Part shown: piece by piece, positions 19,503 through 30,474 of the stretch
Layout: the number at the start of each line of letters is the position of its first letter
How positions within the stretch are numbered: the first letter of the stretch is position 1
NCBI RefSeq assembly: GCF_009709675.1
Contig: NZ_WMLB01000019.1
Location: 1-64,000, forward strand
Direction: 5' to 3'
Origin: Agromyces bracchium
GTDB lineage: Bacteria > Actinomycetota > Actinomycetes > Actinomycetales > Microbacteriaceae
DNA: 64,000 nucleotides
Program-made: the position numbers and the translations under genes
The notes under the pieces: generated by a model
Told to the model about the DNA's origin: nothing
Databases searched by the model: none
The model's input: only the letters and a program-made list of their open reading frames with translations

Positions 19503-20243
19503 TCAGGTGGCGGATGCCGCGACGCCCGCAGTGCGCAGCTGCTGGGTGCGTGCGGCGTCGGCGTACCGGTCGACCTCGTGGGTCCGCTCCCCCGGCGTGT
19601 ATTCGAGCCCTGCGCGCTCGCACGCGCGCGCCAGCATCGCGTCGGCGAGCTGCGGGTTCTTGGCGAGCACGGGGCCGTGCAGGTGCGTGCCGATGACGTC
19701 GCCCATGCGCACGCCCTCCTGGCCCGAGCCGCGACCGTTGCCCGAACCGGCCAGGATGCGCCCGACCGGCGAGGCCTCCGCGCCGACGTAGTCGCGTGCG
19801 TGGTTCTCGAAGCCCACGAGCAGTCCGAGCCCGCCCGAGGCCTTGACCACCAGGTCGCCCGCGGCGCGGCCCTCGCGCGGCACCGCACGCCCCGCGAGGA
19901 TGCCGAGGCCCTCGATGCTGCGACCGTCGGCGAGCTCGATGCCCCAGCTGAGCAGTTCCCACCCCGTGCCGACCGCGAGGATCGGCACGCCCTCCGTGCC
20001 CCACCGGCGGAGCTCGTCGTGCAGTCCGAGCAGGACCTCGCGGCTCCGCTCGAGCGACGAGTCGCTGCCCGAACCGAGCACGACCGCGTCGACGCGCTCG
20101 GGAAGGTCCTCGGGGACCTCGACCGGGACGACGCGCACGTCGAGCCCCGCCCATCGGGCGCGGCTGGCGAGGACGGCCGCGTTCTCCGCGTCGCCGTTCG
20201 TGTTCTGCAGCGACGGCAGCAGCGAGACGATGGTGAGGGTCAT
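19503..20243 (-). CDS. gatD: GatD-like glutamine amidotransferase homolog lacking the catalytic cysteine
   Basis: A 246-residue member of the CobB/CobQ-like class I glutaminase group, second gene of a murT-gatD pair (4-bp ATGA overlap). Known GatD hydrolyses glutamine and feeds ammonia to MurT, which amidates D-Glu of lipid II. The fold is recognisable: LLPSLQNTNGDAEN at the N-terminus, and GTHLHGPVLAKNPQLAD with His189 in the catalytic His position. But the nucleophile elbow reads ILAVGTGWELL: Gly92 (GGC codon at 19968-19970) stands where family members have Cys (ICGGYQ-type motif). The only Cys is near the C-terminus. Glutaminase activity is therefore unlikely. The gene is intact, with no frameshift. 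See findings for a possible role in B-type peptidoglycan. Confidence 0.85.
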   Translation of the reverse strand: MTLTIVSLLPSLQNTNGDAENAAVLASRARWAGLDVRVVPVEVPEDLPERVDAVVLGSGSDSSLERSREVLLGLHDELRRWGTEGVPILAVGTGWELLSWGIELADGRSIEGLGILAGRAVPREGRAAGDLVVKASGGLGLLVGFENHARDYVGAEASPVGRILAGSGNGRGSGQEGVRMGDVIGTHLHGPVLAKNPQLADAMLARACERAGLEYTPGERTHEVDRYADAARTQQLRTAGVAASAT

Positions 20244-21496
20244 TCCGCTCCCGTGAGGCCGAGGTGCGTGCGCGTCCGCCGCATGGCGTCGGCCGTGAAG
20301 ACGATCGTCTTCACGCCGGTCGCCGGGGCGGGCGCGGCGAGGAAGTCGTCGAGCGCTCGTCCGAGGTCGTGCTCGACGCGATCGATCCCGACGCCGTCGT
20401 ACGCGAGCATCAGGGCGGCCTCGTCGGCCTTGGATCCGCTGACGATCGAGACCCGGCCGAGCGACGAGGCATCCGTCGGCCAGAAGTAGGACGGGTCGCG
20501 GACGTCCGATCCGATCGCGAACAGGATCTGCTCGGTCCCCGGTGCGATGCTGTCGACGTTGAGCTGGTAGCTCGCGGGGTTCTGCACGAGCACGAAGTCG
20601 ACCTCCTGCCCGCGGACGCTCACCCGCTCGCCGCGTCCGAAGACCGCGGGGATGGAGCTGAGTGCCCGAGCCGCGACCTCCGGGTCGAACTGCTCCCCGA
20701 GGACGGCACGTGCGGTGCTGTACGCGGCGGCCGCGTCGACGGCGTAGTGCGTGCCGCGCGCGGGCAGCCCGATGGCGAGGTCGCGACCGGCGTCGGCGAG
20801 GACGGCGGACGCCCCGTCGACGGATGCCACGACCACGCCGGCGCTCCGGTCGAGGCGTTCCGGGCTGGTCTCGGTGTGGCCGAGCCCGCGCGGAGCGGCG
20901 GCGAGGACCTCGGGCGCGACGCCGAAGCGCCGGATCGCGACGCCGTCGCCGAGCCCGGCGGCGATCCGCTCGAGGTACGCGTCGTCGGCGTTCACGACGA
21001 CCGAACCGTGCGCACGGGCCGCGATCTTCGCGAGCATCCCGGCGACCATGTCGGAGTCGTGGAACCGGTCGATCTGGTCGACCATGACGTTCGTCAGCGT
21101 CACGATCCGGGCGTCGACGCCCTCCATCACGCGCGCACCGTGGCCCTCGTCCATCTCGAGCACCGCGACGTCGCCCGGAACGCGGCCGCGCCAGTCGGCC
21201 TGCTCGAGGAGCGCCGACGTGAGGCCCTGGCTGATGTTCGCGGTCGACGGGTTGGTGAAGACCGACTCGCCGTGCGCGCGGAGGATGGCGACGAGCATCT
21301 TCGTCGTCGTCGACTTGCCGCTCGAGCCCGAGACGACGACGAGGCCGTGCGGGAACCCGGAGAGGGTCGTGCGGAGATAGCCGGGGGCGATCGTATTGAC
21401 GACGAGGCCGGGCACCGCCGAACCGCCGCCCGGCTTGCGCAGCCGAGCGGCGATCCTGGTGAGCCGGCCGACGAGGATCGCCGGCGCGTACTTCAC
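20240..21496 (-). CDS. murT: MurT-like Mur ligase lacking the Cys4 zinc ribbon
   Basis: A 418-residue Mur-ligase-family protein. The ATP loop is VSGSSGKSTTTK (about residues 55-66). LEMDEGHGARVM and TNVMVDQIDRF follow, as in MurT, and the C-terminal half has the DUF1727 region. Canonical MurT has a Cys4 zinc ribbon inserted in its central domain; this protein contains no cysteine at all, and residues about 190-235 are shorter and unrelated in pattern. The partner-facing segment with the catalytic Asp of MurT-GatD also reads differently here (SDVRDPSYFWPTD). The start is GTG at 21494-21496, 7 bp after the sigA stop; gatD overlaps its 3' end. Most likely sigA-murT-gatD are co-transcribed. Confidence 0.85.
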   Translation of the reverse strand: MKYAPAILVGRLTRIAARLRKPGGGSAVPGLVVNTIAPGYLRTTLSGFPHGLVVVSGSSGKSTTTKMLVAILRAHGESVFTNPSTANISQGLTSALLEQADWRGRVPGDVAVLEMDEGHGARVMEGVDARIVTLTNVMVDQIDRFHDSDMVAGMLAKIAARAHGSVVVNADDAYLERIAAGLGDGVAIRRFGVAPEVLAAAPRGLGHTETSPERLDRSAGVVVASVDGASAVLADAGRDLAIGLPARGTHYAVDAAAAYSTARAVLGEQFDPEVAARALSSIPAVFGRGERVSVRGQEVDFVLVQNPASYQLNVDSIAPGTEQILFAIGSDVRDPSYFWPTDASSLGRVSIVSGSKADEAALMLAYDGVGIDRVEHDLGRALDDFLAAPAPATGVKTIVFTADAMRRTRTHLGLTGAE

Positions 21497-21503
21497 GTGC
21501 GGC

Positions 21504-22865
<1,362 letters not shown>

Positions 22866-23034
22866 GTGTACTGAACCTCTTCCTCACCGTCGCGCGGCGC
22901 CTGCCCCTGGGTGGGCGGCCGTGCGGTCTGACTGCGTCGCGACCCGGTGATTTCGGACACGATGAGGACCCATGTCAAGTCCGCAGCGGAGGCGACGTGA
23001 GTCGCACGGCGGACCAGAACGGGTCCTTCCCCCC

Positions 23035-23040
23035 ATTATA
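23035..23040 (-). promoter_or_regulatory. -10 box upstream of sigA
   Basis: A consensus TATAAT on the minus strand, rare in this GC-rich sequence, lies about 170 nt before the sigA ATG and would give a long 5' leader. No good -35 is seen. A TTGACA at 22973-22978 on the same strand may mark a second promoter, but I find no convincing -10 for it. The 283-bp region 22866-23148 holds no gene. Confidence 0.5.
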
Positions 23041-23148
23041 CAGGCCGCGACGCGTCGACCGCCCGCGACGACACGGGTTCCGGGGCGCGATTCGACCTGC
23101 ACACAGTCCAACGTCCGGCGCCGTGCCGGCATTCCCCGTGAACCGCGT

Positions 23149-24066
23149 TCAGTCGTCGCCGGCGTCCCGGTTGCGCCGCCGGGCGAGGAACTTCTCGAGT
23201 TCGGCGCCGATCTCGTCGGCGGACGGGAGTTCGCCGTCCTCGTCGGTGAGGGGCGAGCGCAGGCTCGTGCCCTCCATGTAGTCGTCGTGACGCTCCTCGA
23301 GCGTGTGCACCAGCTTGGCGAGTTCGCCGTTCTCGGCGACCTGCTCGTCGATCCGCGCCGTGAACTCGCGCCCCTGCTCGCGCAGCGAATCCGTCGGGAA
23401 GATGCGACCGGTCGATGCGCTCACCGCCTCGAGCGCGGTGACCGCGGCAGACGGGAACTCCGCGTCCGAGAGGTAGTGCGGCACCAGCAGCACGAAGCCC
23501 GTCGTCGGGTGCCCCTGCGTCTGGAGGCGGTACTCCACGAGATGTAGCGCGTTGGCCGGCACCTGAGTCGTCGGCCGCCACACCGACATCGCCTCGATGA
23601 GGTCGGTCCGGTTCCCGCTCACGGTGACGCCGATCGGCCTCGTGTGCGGCACGGGCATCGGGATCGAGTTGATCCACGTGGTCGAGGACACCTCGAAGCG
23701 CTCGATGAGCCCGAGCACGGCAGCTCCGAAGCGCTCCCACTGGAAGTCGGGTTCGAACCCCGTGAGCAGCAGGAAGGGCTGGCCGAGCTCGTCGCGCGCC
23801 AGGTCGAGCGAGAGCCTCGGGGGCCGGTAGTCGGTGAGGTGGTCGCCCTCGAAGAGGATCACCGGCCGCCGCGCGCGGTAGTCGAGCAGTTCGTCGGCAT
23901 CGAATGTCGCGACGACCTCGCTGTCGAGGGTCGTCAGCAGGTACTCCGTCGTCTGGGCGACCGCCGAACCCGCGTCGGCGAACCCCGTGAGCCCGGCGAC
24001 GAGCGGGAGTCCGAGGGGCACCTCGACGTCGGCATTCAGCTCGTACAGGGAGCGGGGATCGCGCAT
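23149..24066 (-). CDS. PAC2 (proteasome assembly chaperone) family protein
   Basis: A 305-residue cytosolic protein. The N-terminal LVAGLTGFADAGSAV segment and LLTGFEPDFQWERF are typical of the actinobacterial PAC2 family, relatives of archaeal and eukaryotic 20S proteasome assembly chaperones. The C-terminal third is acidic and ends in a basic RRRNRDAGDD tail. Role in this organism unknown; I see no proteasome genes in the window. Start ATG at 24066 with TACCCT 6 nt upstream (24073-24078), so probably leaderless. It is divergent from pepA, which also looks leaderless. Confidence 0.85.
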   Translation of the reverse strand: MRDPRSLYELNADVEVPLGLPLVAGLTGFADAGSAVAQTTEYLLTTLDSEVVATFDADELLDYRARRPVILFEGDHLTDYRPPRLSLDLARDELGQPFLLLTGFEPDFQWERFGAAVLGLIERFEVSSTTWINSIPMPVPHTRPIGVTVSGNRTDLIEAMSVWRPTTQVPANALHLVEYRLQTQGHPTTGFVLLVPHYLSDAEFPSAAVTALEAVSASTGRIFPTDSLREQGREFTARIDEQVAENGELAKLVHTLEERHDDYMEGTSLRSPLTDEDGELPSADEIGAELEKFLARRRNRDAGDD

Positions 24067-24169
24067 ACGTCAAGGGTACCGACGGGCCGGCCGCACCCGG
24101 CCGCGAGCACGTCGCGGCGGCCACGCTCGGAGCGAACACGCGGATGCGGGTCGGGTCGGGGCGAACACC

Positions 24170-24175
24170 TACGAT
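24170..24175 (+). promoter_or_regulatory. -10 box of pepA (leaderless)
   Basis: TACGAT ends 6 nt before the pepA ATG at 24182. The divergent PAC2 gene has TACCCT at 24073-24078 with the same spacing to its own ATG. Confidence 0.55.
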
Positions 24176-24181
24176 CGAGCC

Positions 24182-25651
24182 ATGTCCGTTCCCTCGATCG
24201 AACTCACGTCCTCCCCCGCCGAGACCTCCGACGCCGACGCCGTCGTCGTGCCCGTCCGCCGCAGCGGCGACGGCCCCGCGCCCCTCGTCGACGGCGGATT
24301 CGAGTGGGTCGGCCCGGCCCTCGAGCGGCTGGGCGCCAAGGGCGGGCTCGACGAGGTCACCAAGCTCCCGGCGCCCGACGGCGACGGCCTGGTGGTCGCG
24401 ACGGGCGTCGGCGAGACGACGGATGCCGCGTCGCTGCGTCACGCGGGCGGCGCCGCGCTCCGCGCCCTCGCCTCAACGACGTCGGTCGCGCTCGCCGGCG
24501 GCGGGCTCGACGCCGACCTCGCCGAGGCGTTCGTCGAGGGCGCCGCCCTCGGCGCGTACACGTTCACCGAGTACCGCGAGGGTCCGACCGGTCCCGACGA
24601 GCTCACCCTCCACGCCGCGCACGACGCCGACGCCGTCCGCCTCGACCGCGTCCGGAGCGTCGTGGCCGCGGTCGCGCGGACGAAGGACCTCGTCAACACC
24701 GCCCCGAACGACCTGCCTCCGGCCGTGCTCGCCGACCTCGCGACGCAGGCCGCCGAATCGGCCGGCATCATGGTCCGCGTCTACGACGAGGCCGCGCTCG
24801 CCGAGGGCGGCTTCAACGGCATCCTCGCGGTCGGCGGCGGTTCGTCGCGCCCGCCGCGACTCGTGCGCCTCGAGTACGCCCCGGCCGGGGCATCCGCTCA
24901 CCTCGCTCTGGTCGGAAAGGGGATCACCTTCGACTCCGGCGGGCTCTCGCTGAAGCCCGGCGCCTCGATGGTCGGCATGAAGTCCGACATGGCGGGTGCG
25001 GCCGCCGTGCTCTCCGCGATCGTCGCGCTCGCGGAGCTCGAGGTGCCCGTGCGGGTGACCGGATGGCTCTGCCTCGCCGAGAACATGCCCTCGGGCACCG
25101 CGGCGCGGCCGAACGACGTGATCCGCATGAAGGGCGGCACCACGGTCGAGGTGCTGAACACCGACGCCGAGGGACGCCTCGTCATGGCCGACGCGCTCGC
25201 CGCCGCGAGCGAGGAGCAGCCCGATGCGATCATCGACGTCGCGACGCTCACCGGCGCCCAGGTCGTCGCCCTCGGCAACCGCATCACCGGGCTCATGGGC
25301 GAGGACGACCTCGTCGCCGAGGTCCGCAGCGCAGCGGATGCCGCGGGCGAGCCCACCTGGCCGATGCCGCTGCCCGACGACCTCCTCCCCCTGCTGAAGT
25401 CCGACGTCGCCGACCTGGCGAACACCAAGCTCGGCACCGTGGTGCCCGGCATGCTGCTCGCGGGCGTCTTCCTGCAGCAGTTCGTCGGCCGCCGCGACGG
25501 GGACGACGCGCCCCGGATCGCGTGGGCCCACCTCGACATCGCCGGGCCGTCCTACAACACCGCCGCGCCCTGGGGATTCACCGGCGCGGGCGGCACCGGT
25601 GCGGCCGTGCGCACCCTCATCGCGCTGGGCGAGCGCGCCTCCGCCAGGTAG
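24182..25651 (+). CDS. pepA: Leucyl aminopeptidase (M17)
   Basis: Two-zinc hexameric aminopeptidase that trims N-terminal residues from peptides. 489 residues: an N-terminal macro-like domain, then the catalytic domain. Conserved sites are GKGITFDSGGLSLKP (Lys and Asp ligands), MKSDMAGAAAV, and the signature NTDAEGRLVMADAL. Start ATG at 24182 with a -10 box directly upstream. Followed by a hairpin before lpdA. The protein is full length compared with E. coli PepA (503 residues). Confidence 0.94.
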   Translation: MSVPSIELTSSPAETSDADAVVVPVRRSGDGPAPLVDGGFEWVGPALERLGAKGGLDEVTKLPAPDGDGLVVATGVGETTDAASLRHAGGAALRALASTTSVALAGGGLDADLAEAFVEGAALGAYTFTEYREGPTGPDELTLHAAHDADAVRLDRVRSVVAAVARTKDLVNTAPNDLPPAVLADLATQAAESAGIMVRVYDEAALAEGGFNGILAVGGGSSRPPRLVRLEYAPAGASAHLALVGKGITFDSGGLSLKPGASMVGMKSDMAGAAAVLSAIVALAELEVPVRVTGWLCLAENMPSGTAARPNDVIRMKGGTTVEVLNTDAEGRLVMADALAAASEEQPDAIIDVATLTGAQVVALGNRITGLMGEDDLVAEVRSAADAAGEPTWPMPLPDDLLPLLKSDVADLANTKLGTVVPGMLLAGVFLQQFVGRRDGDDAPRIAWAHLDIAGPSYNTAAPWGFTGAGGTGAAVRTLIALGERASAR

Positions 25652-25657
25652 TACAGT

Positions 25658-25684
25658 CGTCTGGGGCGATCCACGCCCCAGACG
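25658..25684. terminator. Terminator between pepA and lpdA
   Basis: Perfect 11-bp stem CGTCTGGGGCG / CGCCCCAGACG with a 5-nt loop, followed by TTCCCC. A TACAGT hexamer just upstream (25652-25657) could be a -10 for lpdA, in which case the hairpin would lie in its leader. Confidence 0.75.
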
Positions 25685-25745
25685 TTCCCCGGCCACGAAA
25701 CCGGGTGACTCGCGCCGCAGATCCGATGCGCAAGGGAGATTCCGT

Positions 25746-27119
25746 TTGTCCGAGCAGAACTTTGACCTCGTCATCCTCGGAGGCGGCAGCGGAGGGTACG
25801 CAGCGGCGCTGCGCGCCGTCCAGCTCGGCCTCAGCGTGGCCCTCGTCGAGAAGGACAAGCTCGGCGGCACGTGCCTGCACCGGGGCTGCATCCCGACGAA
25901 GGCGCTCCTGCACGCGGCCGAGGTGGCCGACAACTCGCGCGAGTCGGAGAAGTTCGGCGTCAAGTCCAGCTTCGAGGGCATCGACGTCGCCGCGGTGACG
26001 CGGTACCGCGAGGGCATCGTCTCGAGCAAGTTCAAGGGACTGCAGGGCCTCATCAAGGCGCGCGGCATCACGGTGTTCGAGGGCGAGGGCCGCCTCGAGG
26101 GCCCCAAGACCGTCGTCGTCGGCGACGAGCGCCTCACCGGGAAGAACGTGGTCCTCGCCACCGGCTCGTACTCGCGCTCGCTTCCCGGCCTCGACATCGC
26201 CGGTCGCGTCATCACGAGCGAGCAGGCCCTCGAGCTCGACTTCGTCCCGAGCAAGGTCGCGATCCTCGGCGGCGGGGTCATCGGCGTGGAGTTCGCCAGC
26301 GTCTGGCGTTCCTTCGGCGCCGAGGTCACGATCATCGAGGCGCTCCCCCACCTCGTCCCGAACGAGGAGGAGTCGATCTCGAAGCAGCTCGAGCGCGCGT
26401 TCCGCAAGCGCGGCATCGAGTACAAGCTCGGCGTGCGCTTCCAGGGGGTCACGCAGCACGACGACGGCGTCGTCGTCACGCTCGAGAACGGCGACACCGT
26501 CGAGGCCGAGCTCCTGCTCGTCGCCGTCGGTCGCGGCCCGGTCACCCAGAACCTCGGCTACGAGGAGGCCGGCGTCACCGTCGACCGCGGCTTCGTCATC
26601 ACGAACGAGCGCCTCGAGACGAGCGTTCCCGGCGTCTACGCCGTGGGCGATATCGTTCCCGGACTCCAGCTCGCCCACCGCGGATTCCAGCAGGGCATCT
26701 TCGTCGCCGAGGAGATCGCGGGCCTGAACCCGATCATCGTGGAAGACGTCAACATCCCGAAGGTCACGTACTGCGAGCCCGAGGTCGCCTCGGTCGGCTA
26801 CACCGAGGCGCGCGCGGCCGAGAAGTTCGGCGCCGACCAGGTGTCCTCCTACGAGTACAACCTCGCCGGCAACGGCAAGAGCCACATCCTCGAGACGAGC
26901 GGATCGATCAAGGTCGTCCGCGTCAACGACGGCCCCGTGGTCGGCGTGCACATGATCGGCGCCCGCGTGGGCGAGCTCATCGGCGAAGCCCAGCTCGCCG
27001 TGAACTGGGAGGCGTACCCCGAGGACATCGCCCCCCTGATCCACGCGCACCCGACGCAGAACGAGGCGCTCGGCGAGGCGTTCCTGAAGCTCGCCGGCAA
27101 GCCGCTCCACGCGCTCTGA
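25746..27119 (+). CDS. lpdA: Dihydrolipoyl dehydrogenase (E3)
   Basis: FAD disulfide oxidoreductase that reoxidizes the lipoyl arm of E2 with NAD+. 457 residues. FAD motif [14 protein letters not shown]; redox disulfide [19 protein letters not shown] motif [23 protein letters not shown] closes the FAD site; C-terminal [13 protein letters not shown] provides the catalytic His-Glu pair. The start is a TTG at 25746 with AGGGAG upstream; an upstream start would add unrelated residues. Directly upstream of the E2 gene, so E3 is probably expressed with it. Confidence 0.95.
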   Translation: MSEQNFDLVILGGGSGGYAAALRAVQLGLSVALVEKDKLGGTCLHRGCIPTKALLHAAEVADNSRESEKFGVKSSFEGIDVAAVTRYREGIVSSKFKGLQGLIKARGITVFEGEGRLEGPKTVVVGDERLTGKNVVLATGSYSRSLPGLDIAGRVITSEQALELDFVPSKVAILGGGVIGVEFASVWRSFGAEVTIIEALPHLVPNEEESISKQLERAFRKRGIEYKLGVRFQGVTQHDDGVVVTLENGDTVEAELLLVAVGRGPVTQNLGYEEAGVTVDRGFVITNERLETSVPGVYAVGDIVPGLQLAHRGFQQGIFVAEEIAGLNPIIVEDVNIPKVTYCEPEVASVGYTEARAAEKFGADQVSSYEYNLAGNGKSHILETSGSIKVVRVNDGPVVGVHMIGARVGELIGEAQLAVNWEAYPEDIAPLIHAHPTQNEALGEAFLKLAGKPLHAL

Positions 27120-27186
27120 CCCCGTCGCGCCGAAATACGACTGCAATAAGCTAGAACGCGTCACACGCTGTGAAGGAGACAAGCGA

Positions 27187-28704
27187 ATGAGCGAATCCGT
27201 CAGCCTCCCGGCACTCGGCGAGAGTGTCACCGAGGGCACGGTCACCCGCTGGCTGAAGAACGTGGGAGACCGGGTCGAGGTCGACGAGCCGCTGCTCGAG
27301 GTTTCGACCGACAAGGTCGACACCGAGATCCCGTCGCCCGTCGCGGGCGTCATCGAGGCGATCCTCGTCCAGGAGGATGAGACCGTCGAGGTCGGCACTG
27401 CGCTCGTGACCATCGGCGACGGCTCGGGCGGCGGCGAGGCACCCGCCGAGCAGCCGCAGGCCGAGGCCGCGCCGGAGGCTCAGGCCGCGCCCGAGGCCGA
27501 GGCCGCGCCGGCTCCGGCCCCCGCTCCGCAGGAGGCCCCCGCGCCGCAGCCCGTCGCGCAGGAGGCTCCGGCTCAGCCCGCTCCCGCCCCGCAGGAGGCA
27601 CCGGCACAGCAGGCGCCGCCCGCCGCTCCGGCTCCGGCCCCGCAGCAGGCGCCCGCCCAGGAGGCCCCTGCTCAGCCTGCGGCCCCGGTTCAGCCCGCTC
27701 CGGCGCCCGAGCAGGCACCGGCGGCGCAGCCCGCGGCCCCCGCTCCGACCCCGGTAGCGGAGCAGGCTCCGACCGCCCAGCAGGGCGGCGCGCACGCCGG
27801 CACCTCCGGCTACGTGACCCCGATCGTCCGCAAGCTCGCAAACGAGCAGGGCGTCGACCTCGCGTCGGTGACCGGTACCGGCGTCGGCGGGCGCATCCGC
27901 AAGCAGGACGTAATCTCGGCGGGTGCCCCCGCTCCCGCGGGCGAGGCCCCCGCACCGAAGGCCGAGCGCCAGCCGCTCGAGACCTCCCCGCTGCGCGGCA
28001 CCACGCAGCCGATGACGCGCCTGCGCAAGGTCGTCGCCGAGCGCGCGGTCGTCTCGATGCAGTCGACGGCTCAGCTCACCTCGGTCGTCGAGGTCGACGT
28101 CACCCGCGTGGCGCGCCTGCGCGACCGCGTCAAGGGCACGTTCCAGGAGAAGACCGGGACCAAGCTCTCCTTCCTGCCCTTCTTCGCGCTGGCCGCGGTC
28201 GAGGCGCTCCGCGCGTACCCGATCATCAACTCGACGGTCGACGGCGACGCCATCGTCTACCCGGAGCGCGAGAACCTGAGCATCGCGGTCGACACCGAGC
28301 GGGGCCTGCTCACGCCGGTCGTGCGCGACGCGGGCGAGCTCGACATCGCCGGTCTCGCCGCGCAGATCGCCGACCTGGCCGAGCGCACCCGCAACAACCA
28401 GCTCAAGCCCGACGAGCTCGCGGGTGGCACGTTCACGCTGACCAACACCGGCTCGCGCGGCGCGCTGTTCGACACGCCGGTCGTGTTCCTGCCGCAGACC
28501 GCGATCCTCGGCACAGGCGTCGTCGTCAAGCGTCCGGTCGTGATCTCCGAGGACGGCTCAGACGCGATCGCGATCCGCTCGATGGTCTACCTCGCGCTGT
28601 CCTACGATCACCGCATCATCGACGGCGCCGACGCCGCCCGCTTCCTGACGGCGGTCAAGGCTCGCCTCGAAGAGGGCGACTTCGAGGGCGACCTCGGCAT
28701 CTAG
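27187..28704 (+). CDS. sucB: 2-oxoacid dehydrogenase E2 (dihydrolipoyl acyltransferase)
   Basis: E2 core of a 2-oxoacid dehydrogenase complex, 505 residues. Order: one lipoyl domain (residues 1-80; lipoyl-Lys in STDKVDTE), a Pro/Ala/Gln-rich linker of about 115 residues, a peripheral-subunit-binding domain ([14 protein letters not shown]), and the catalytic domain with the [11 protein letters not shown] active site near the C-terminus. Actinobacterial E2 proteins of this kind are often labelled SucB yet serve the pyruvate complex with AceE; which one applies here cannot be told from sequence. Strong RBS GAAGGAGA. Its TAG stop overlaps the stop of the convergent pseudokinase gene inside one CTAG. 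Confidence 0.9.
   Translation: MSESVSLPALGESVTEGTVTRWLKNVGDRVEVDEPLLEVSTDKVDTEIPSPVAGVIEAILVQEDETVEVGTALVTIGDGSGGGEAPAEQPQAEAAPEAQAAPEAEAAPAPAPAPQEAPAPQPVAQEAPAQPAPAPQEAPAQQAPPAAPAPAPQQAPAQEAPAQPAAPVQPAPAPEQAPAAQPAAPAPTPVAEQAPTAQQGGAHAGTSGYVTPIVRKLANEQGVDLASVTGTGVGGRIRKQDVISAGAPAPAGEAPAPKAERQPLETSPLRGTTQPMTRLRKVVAERAVVSMQSTAQLTSVVEVDVTRVARLRDRVKGTFQEKTGTKLSFLPFFALAAVEALRAYPIINSTVDGDAIVYPERENLSIAVDTERGLLTPVVRDAGELDIAGLAAQIADLAERTRNNQLKPDELAGGTFTLTNTGSRGALFDTPVVFLPQTAILGTGVVVKRPVVISEDGSDAIAIRSMVYLALSYDHRIIDGADAARFLTAVKARLEEGDFEGDLGI
27430..27790 (+). repeat. Low-complexity Pro/Ala/Gln linker repeats in E2
   Basis: Imperfect units such as [18 protein letters not shown] and PAPEQAPA recur about ten times, encoded by irregular GCC-CCG-rich units. 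It is the flexible swinging-arm linker of E2; copy number is likely to vary between strains. Confidence 0.75.
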
Positions 28705-30359
28705 TCGAACCATTCCCGCAGACGCCAACCGGCCTCGCTCCGCATCATGAGGAGCGAGGCCGGTTCGCGTTCACCCGCGAACGGCACGCTCAGAACGATC
28801 GCGTCGCCGAGCTCCGCGGTGACCGAGATCGCCGAGAGGTCGGCCGTCTCCACTGGAATCGGCTCGCTCGACGCGATCGCGGCCAGGTCACGCGCCTCGA
28901 TCGGAGCGCCGGGTTGCGCGTACGCTGCGATGCACGCCAGGTCGCGGCCCGCGAGGCATCCCGCCCGGATCTCGAGCAGCGAGGCCGCTGCCTCGACCGG
29001 ATCAGCCTGCGCTGTCCCGATCGCGCCGTCGTCGGCCTCTCCGTCGCCCGGCTCCACCGCGGCGGCGATCTCCGACGCGCCACCGGTCTCCGCCCAGTCC
29101 GCCGGCGGCGAGGTCGTCGGTGGTCCGGATGCCGTCGCGACCGGCGACCGGTCCGCGACCTCGGAGCCGCCTGCACCAGCGGCAGCCGGCGGCACGGCGG
29201 TGAGCAGCAGGACGAGTGCGCCCGCACCCACGAAGCCGCCCGTGGCGAGCACCGCCGGACGGCGTCGGATCCACGCCGCGACGCGCCGGCGCGCGGCCGC
29301 GCCGGCCCCTCCGCCGATCGCCTCCCCCAGCCCATCGGCGAGCCCGGGCAGTTGCGCCAGCTCGGCCAGCCGGCGTGCGGCACTCCGTCGTCTCCCGCCC
29401 GAACCGAGCGGGGTCGGGTCGTTTGCGAACGGCTCGGAGCCGGTCGAGAGGGCGTGCGGCGACTCGACCGCAGCGTCGAGGGTCGTGCGATCGAGTCCGA
29501 TCGGGACCGGCACCGCACGCGACGGCAGGGTGCCGGCGTAGGCCGGTCGGATCGGGACGACGAGCGGGGTCGGCTCGGCGACGGCGAACAGGGCGCGCTC
29601 GATCGCTTCGTGGTCAGGAAGGAACGGGCGCTCGTGCAGCATGCCGCGCGCCAGCTCGATCGGCGAGTGGAATCGCTCGGGTGCGCTCGACGCGGCCACG
29701 ACCGTCTCCATCAGGGCGAGGAGCGCCGCATGCGCCCGCCGTGTGCGCTCGCTGCGCTCCGGAGCGGCGACGCGTGCGTCGGTACGCTCGAGCGCACCCA
29801 GGCCGATCAGGCGCGGACGACCGATCCCGTCGACGAGCACGTCGGACGGCGCGAGGCGGCAATGGACGAGACCACGGCGCCCGAGGTCTCGGGTGGCGAC
29901 CACGAGCGGCGCGAGCGCGGTCACGACCTGCCCGGGCGAGAGGTCCGCCGCCTCGAGCATCGACGCGAGCGACCGGCCGTCGATGCGTTCGACGACGACG
30001 CAGGCGCGCCCGTCCGCCAGCGTCGCGAGGTCGAGAAGGCGGGGCACGGTTCCGGTGGGATCGTGCTCCATGGCCTCGATCTCGATCGAGATCGCCTCGT
30101 CATCGGCGGCGCCGTCGTAGACGCGCACGACGACGAGCACGGGCGCGGGGTCGGGTTCGTCGGGCGACCCGCCGGTGGGTCGCTCGACGACCGCGAGGTG
30201 CACGTCGGCTCGCTCGCCCCACGCGAGCCGCCGAAGCAGCCGATACCCCGCGAGCACCGCGGACGGCGTGCTCGGCGGGTCTGCGGTCGGAGGGCCGGGA
30301 ACGGGGTCGATGCGGTGGGGACCGCCGGAGCGGGCCGTGCGTCGCGAACGGAGGGCCAT
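28701..30359 (-). CDS. Membrane-anchored protein-kinase-like protein (probable pseudokinase)
   Basis: About 552 residues. From [23 protein letters not shown] it follows a Ser/Thr kinase N-lobe. The usual ATP-binding Lys position reads VVVRVYD (Arg). The catalytic HRD loop reads [13 protein letters not shown] without the catalytic Asp, and DFG is replaced by LIGLG. It is therefore probably catalytically dead. A single transmembrane helix ([18 protein letters not shown]) separates it from an extracytoplasmic part with two Cys ([14 protein letters not shown]) and a small C-terminal domain ending LREWFD. Start uncertain: ATG at 30359 chosen; the frame is open to 30476, but that start would overlap lipB's promoter and start codon. 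Function unknown. Confidence 0.65.
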   Translation of the reverse strand: MALRSRRTARSGGPHRIDPVPGPPTADPPSTPSAVLAGYRLLRRLAWGERADVHLAVVERPTGGSPDEPDPAPVLVVVRVYDGAADDEAISIEIEAMEHDPTGTVPRLLDLATLADGRACVVVERIDGRSLASMLEAADLSPGQVVTALAPLVVATRDLGRRGLVHCRLAPSDVLVDGIGRPRLIGLGALERTDARVAAPERSERTRRAHAALLALMETVVAASSAPERFHSPIELARGMLHERPFLPDHEAIERALFAVAEPTPLVVPIRPAYAGTLPSRAVPVPIGLDRTTLDAAVESPHALSTGSEPFANDPTPLGSGGRRRSAARRLAELAQLPGLADGLGEAIGGGAGAAARRRVAAWIRRRPAVLATGGFVGAGALVLLLTAVPPAAAGAGGSEVADRSPVATASGPPTTSPPADWAETGGASEIAAAVEPGDGEADDGAIGTAQADPVEAAASLLEIRAGCLAGRDLACIAAYAQPGAPIEARDLAAIASSEPIPVETADLSAISVTAELGDAIVLSVPFAGEREPASLLMMRSEAGWRLREWFD

Positions 30360-30461
30360 GGGGACCGACGATGCCGCAGGGCTGCGTGCGCGCGGTGCGA
30401 CCGGACCGCGCATCGTGGACGACGGCTCCGCCGACCGGACGGTGGAGGACGGGACGCCGCC

Positions 30462-30467
30462 TAGACT
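30462..30467 (+). promoter_or_regulatory. -10 box of lipB (leaderless)
   Basis: TAGACT ends 7 nt before the lipB ATG at 30475; spacing is the same as for other leaderless genes in the window. Confidence 0.6.
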
Positions 30468-30474
30468 GGACGGC

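Noticed and set aside
23745..23765. GGGTTCGAACCCC resembling a tRNA T-arm
   Set aside because: It lies inside the PAC2 coding sequence (TGFEPDFQ) and no acceptor, D or anticodon arm surrounds it.
27430..27790. Possible tandem repeat array or CRISPR-like pattern
   Set aside because: Units are irregular, with no conserved spacer length, and translate to the Pro/Ala/Gln linker of E2.
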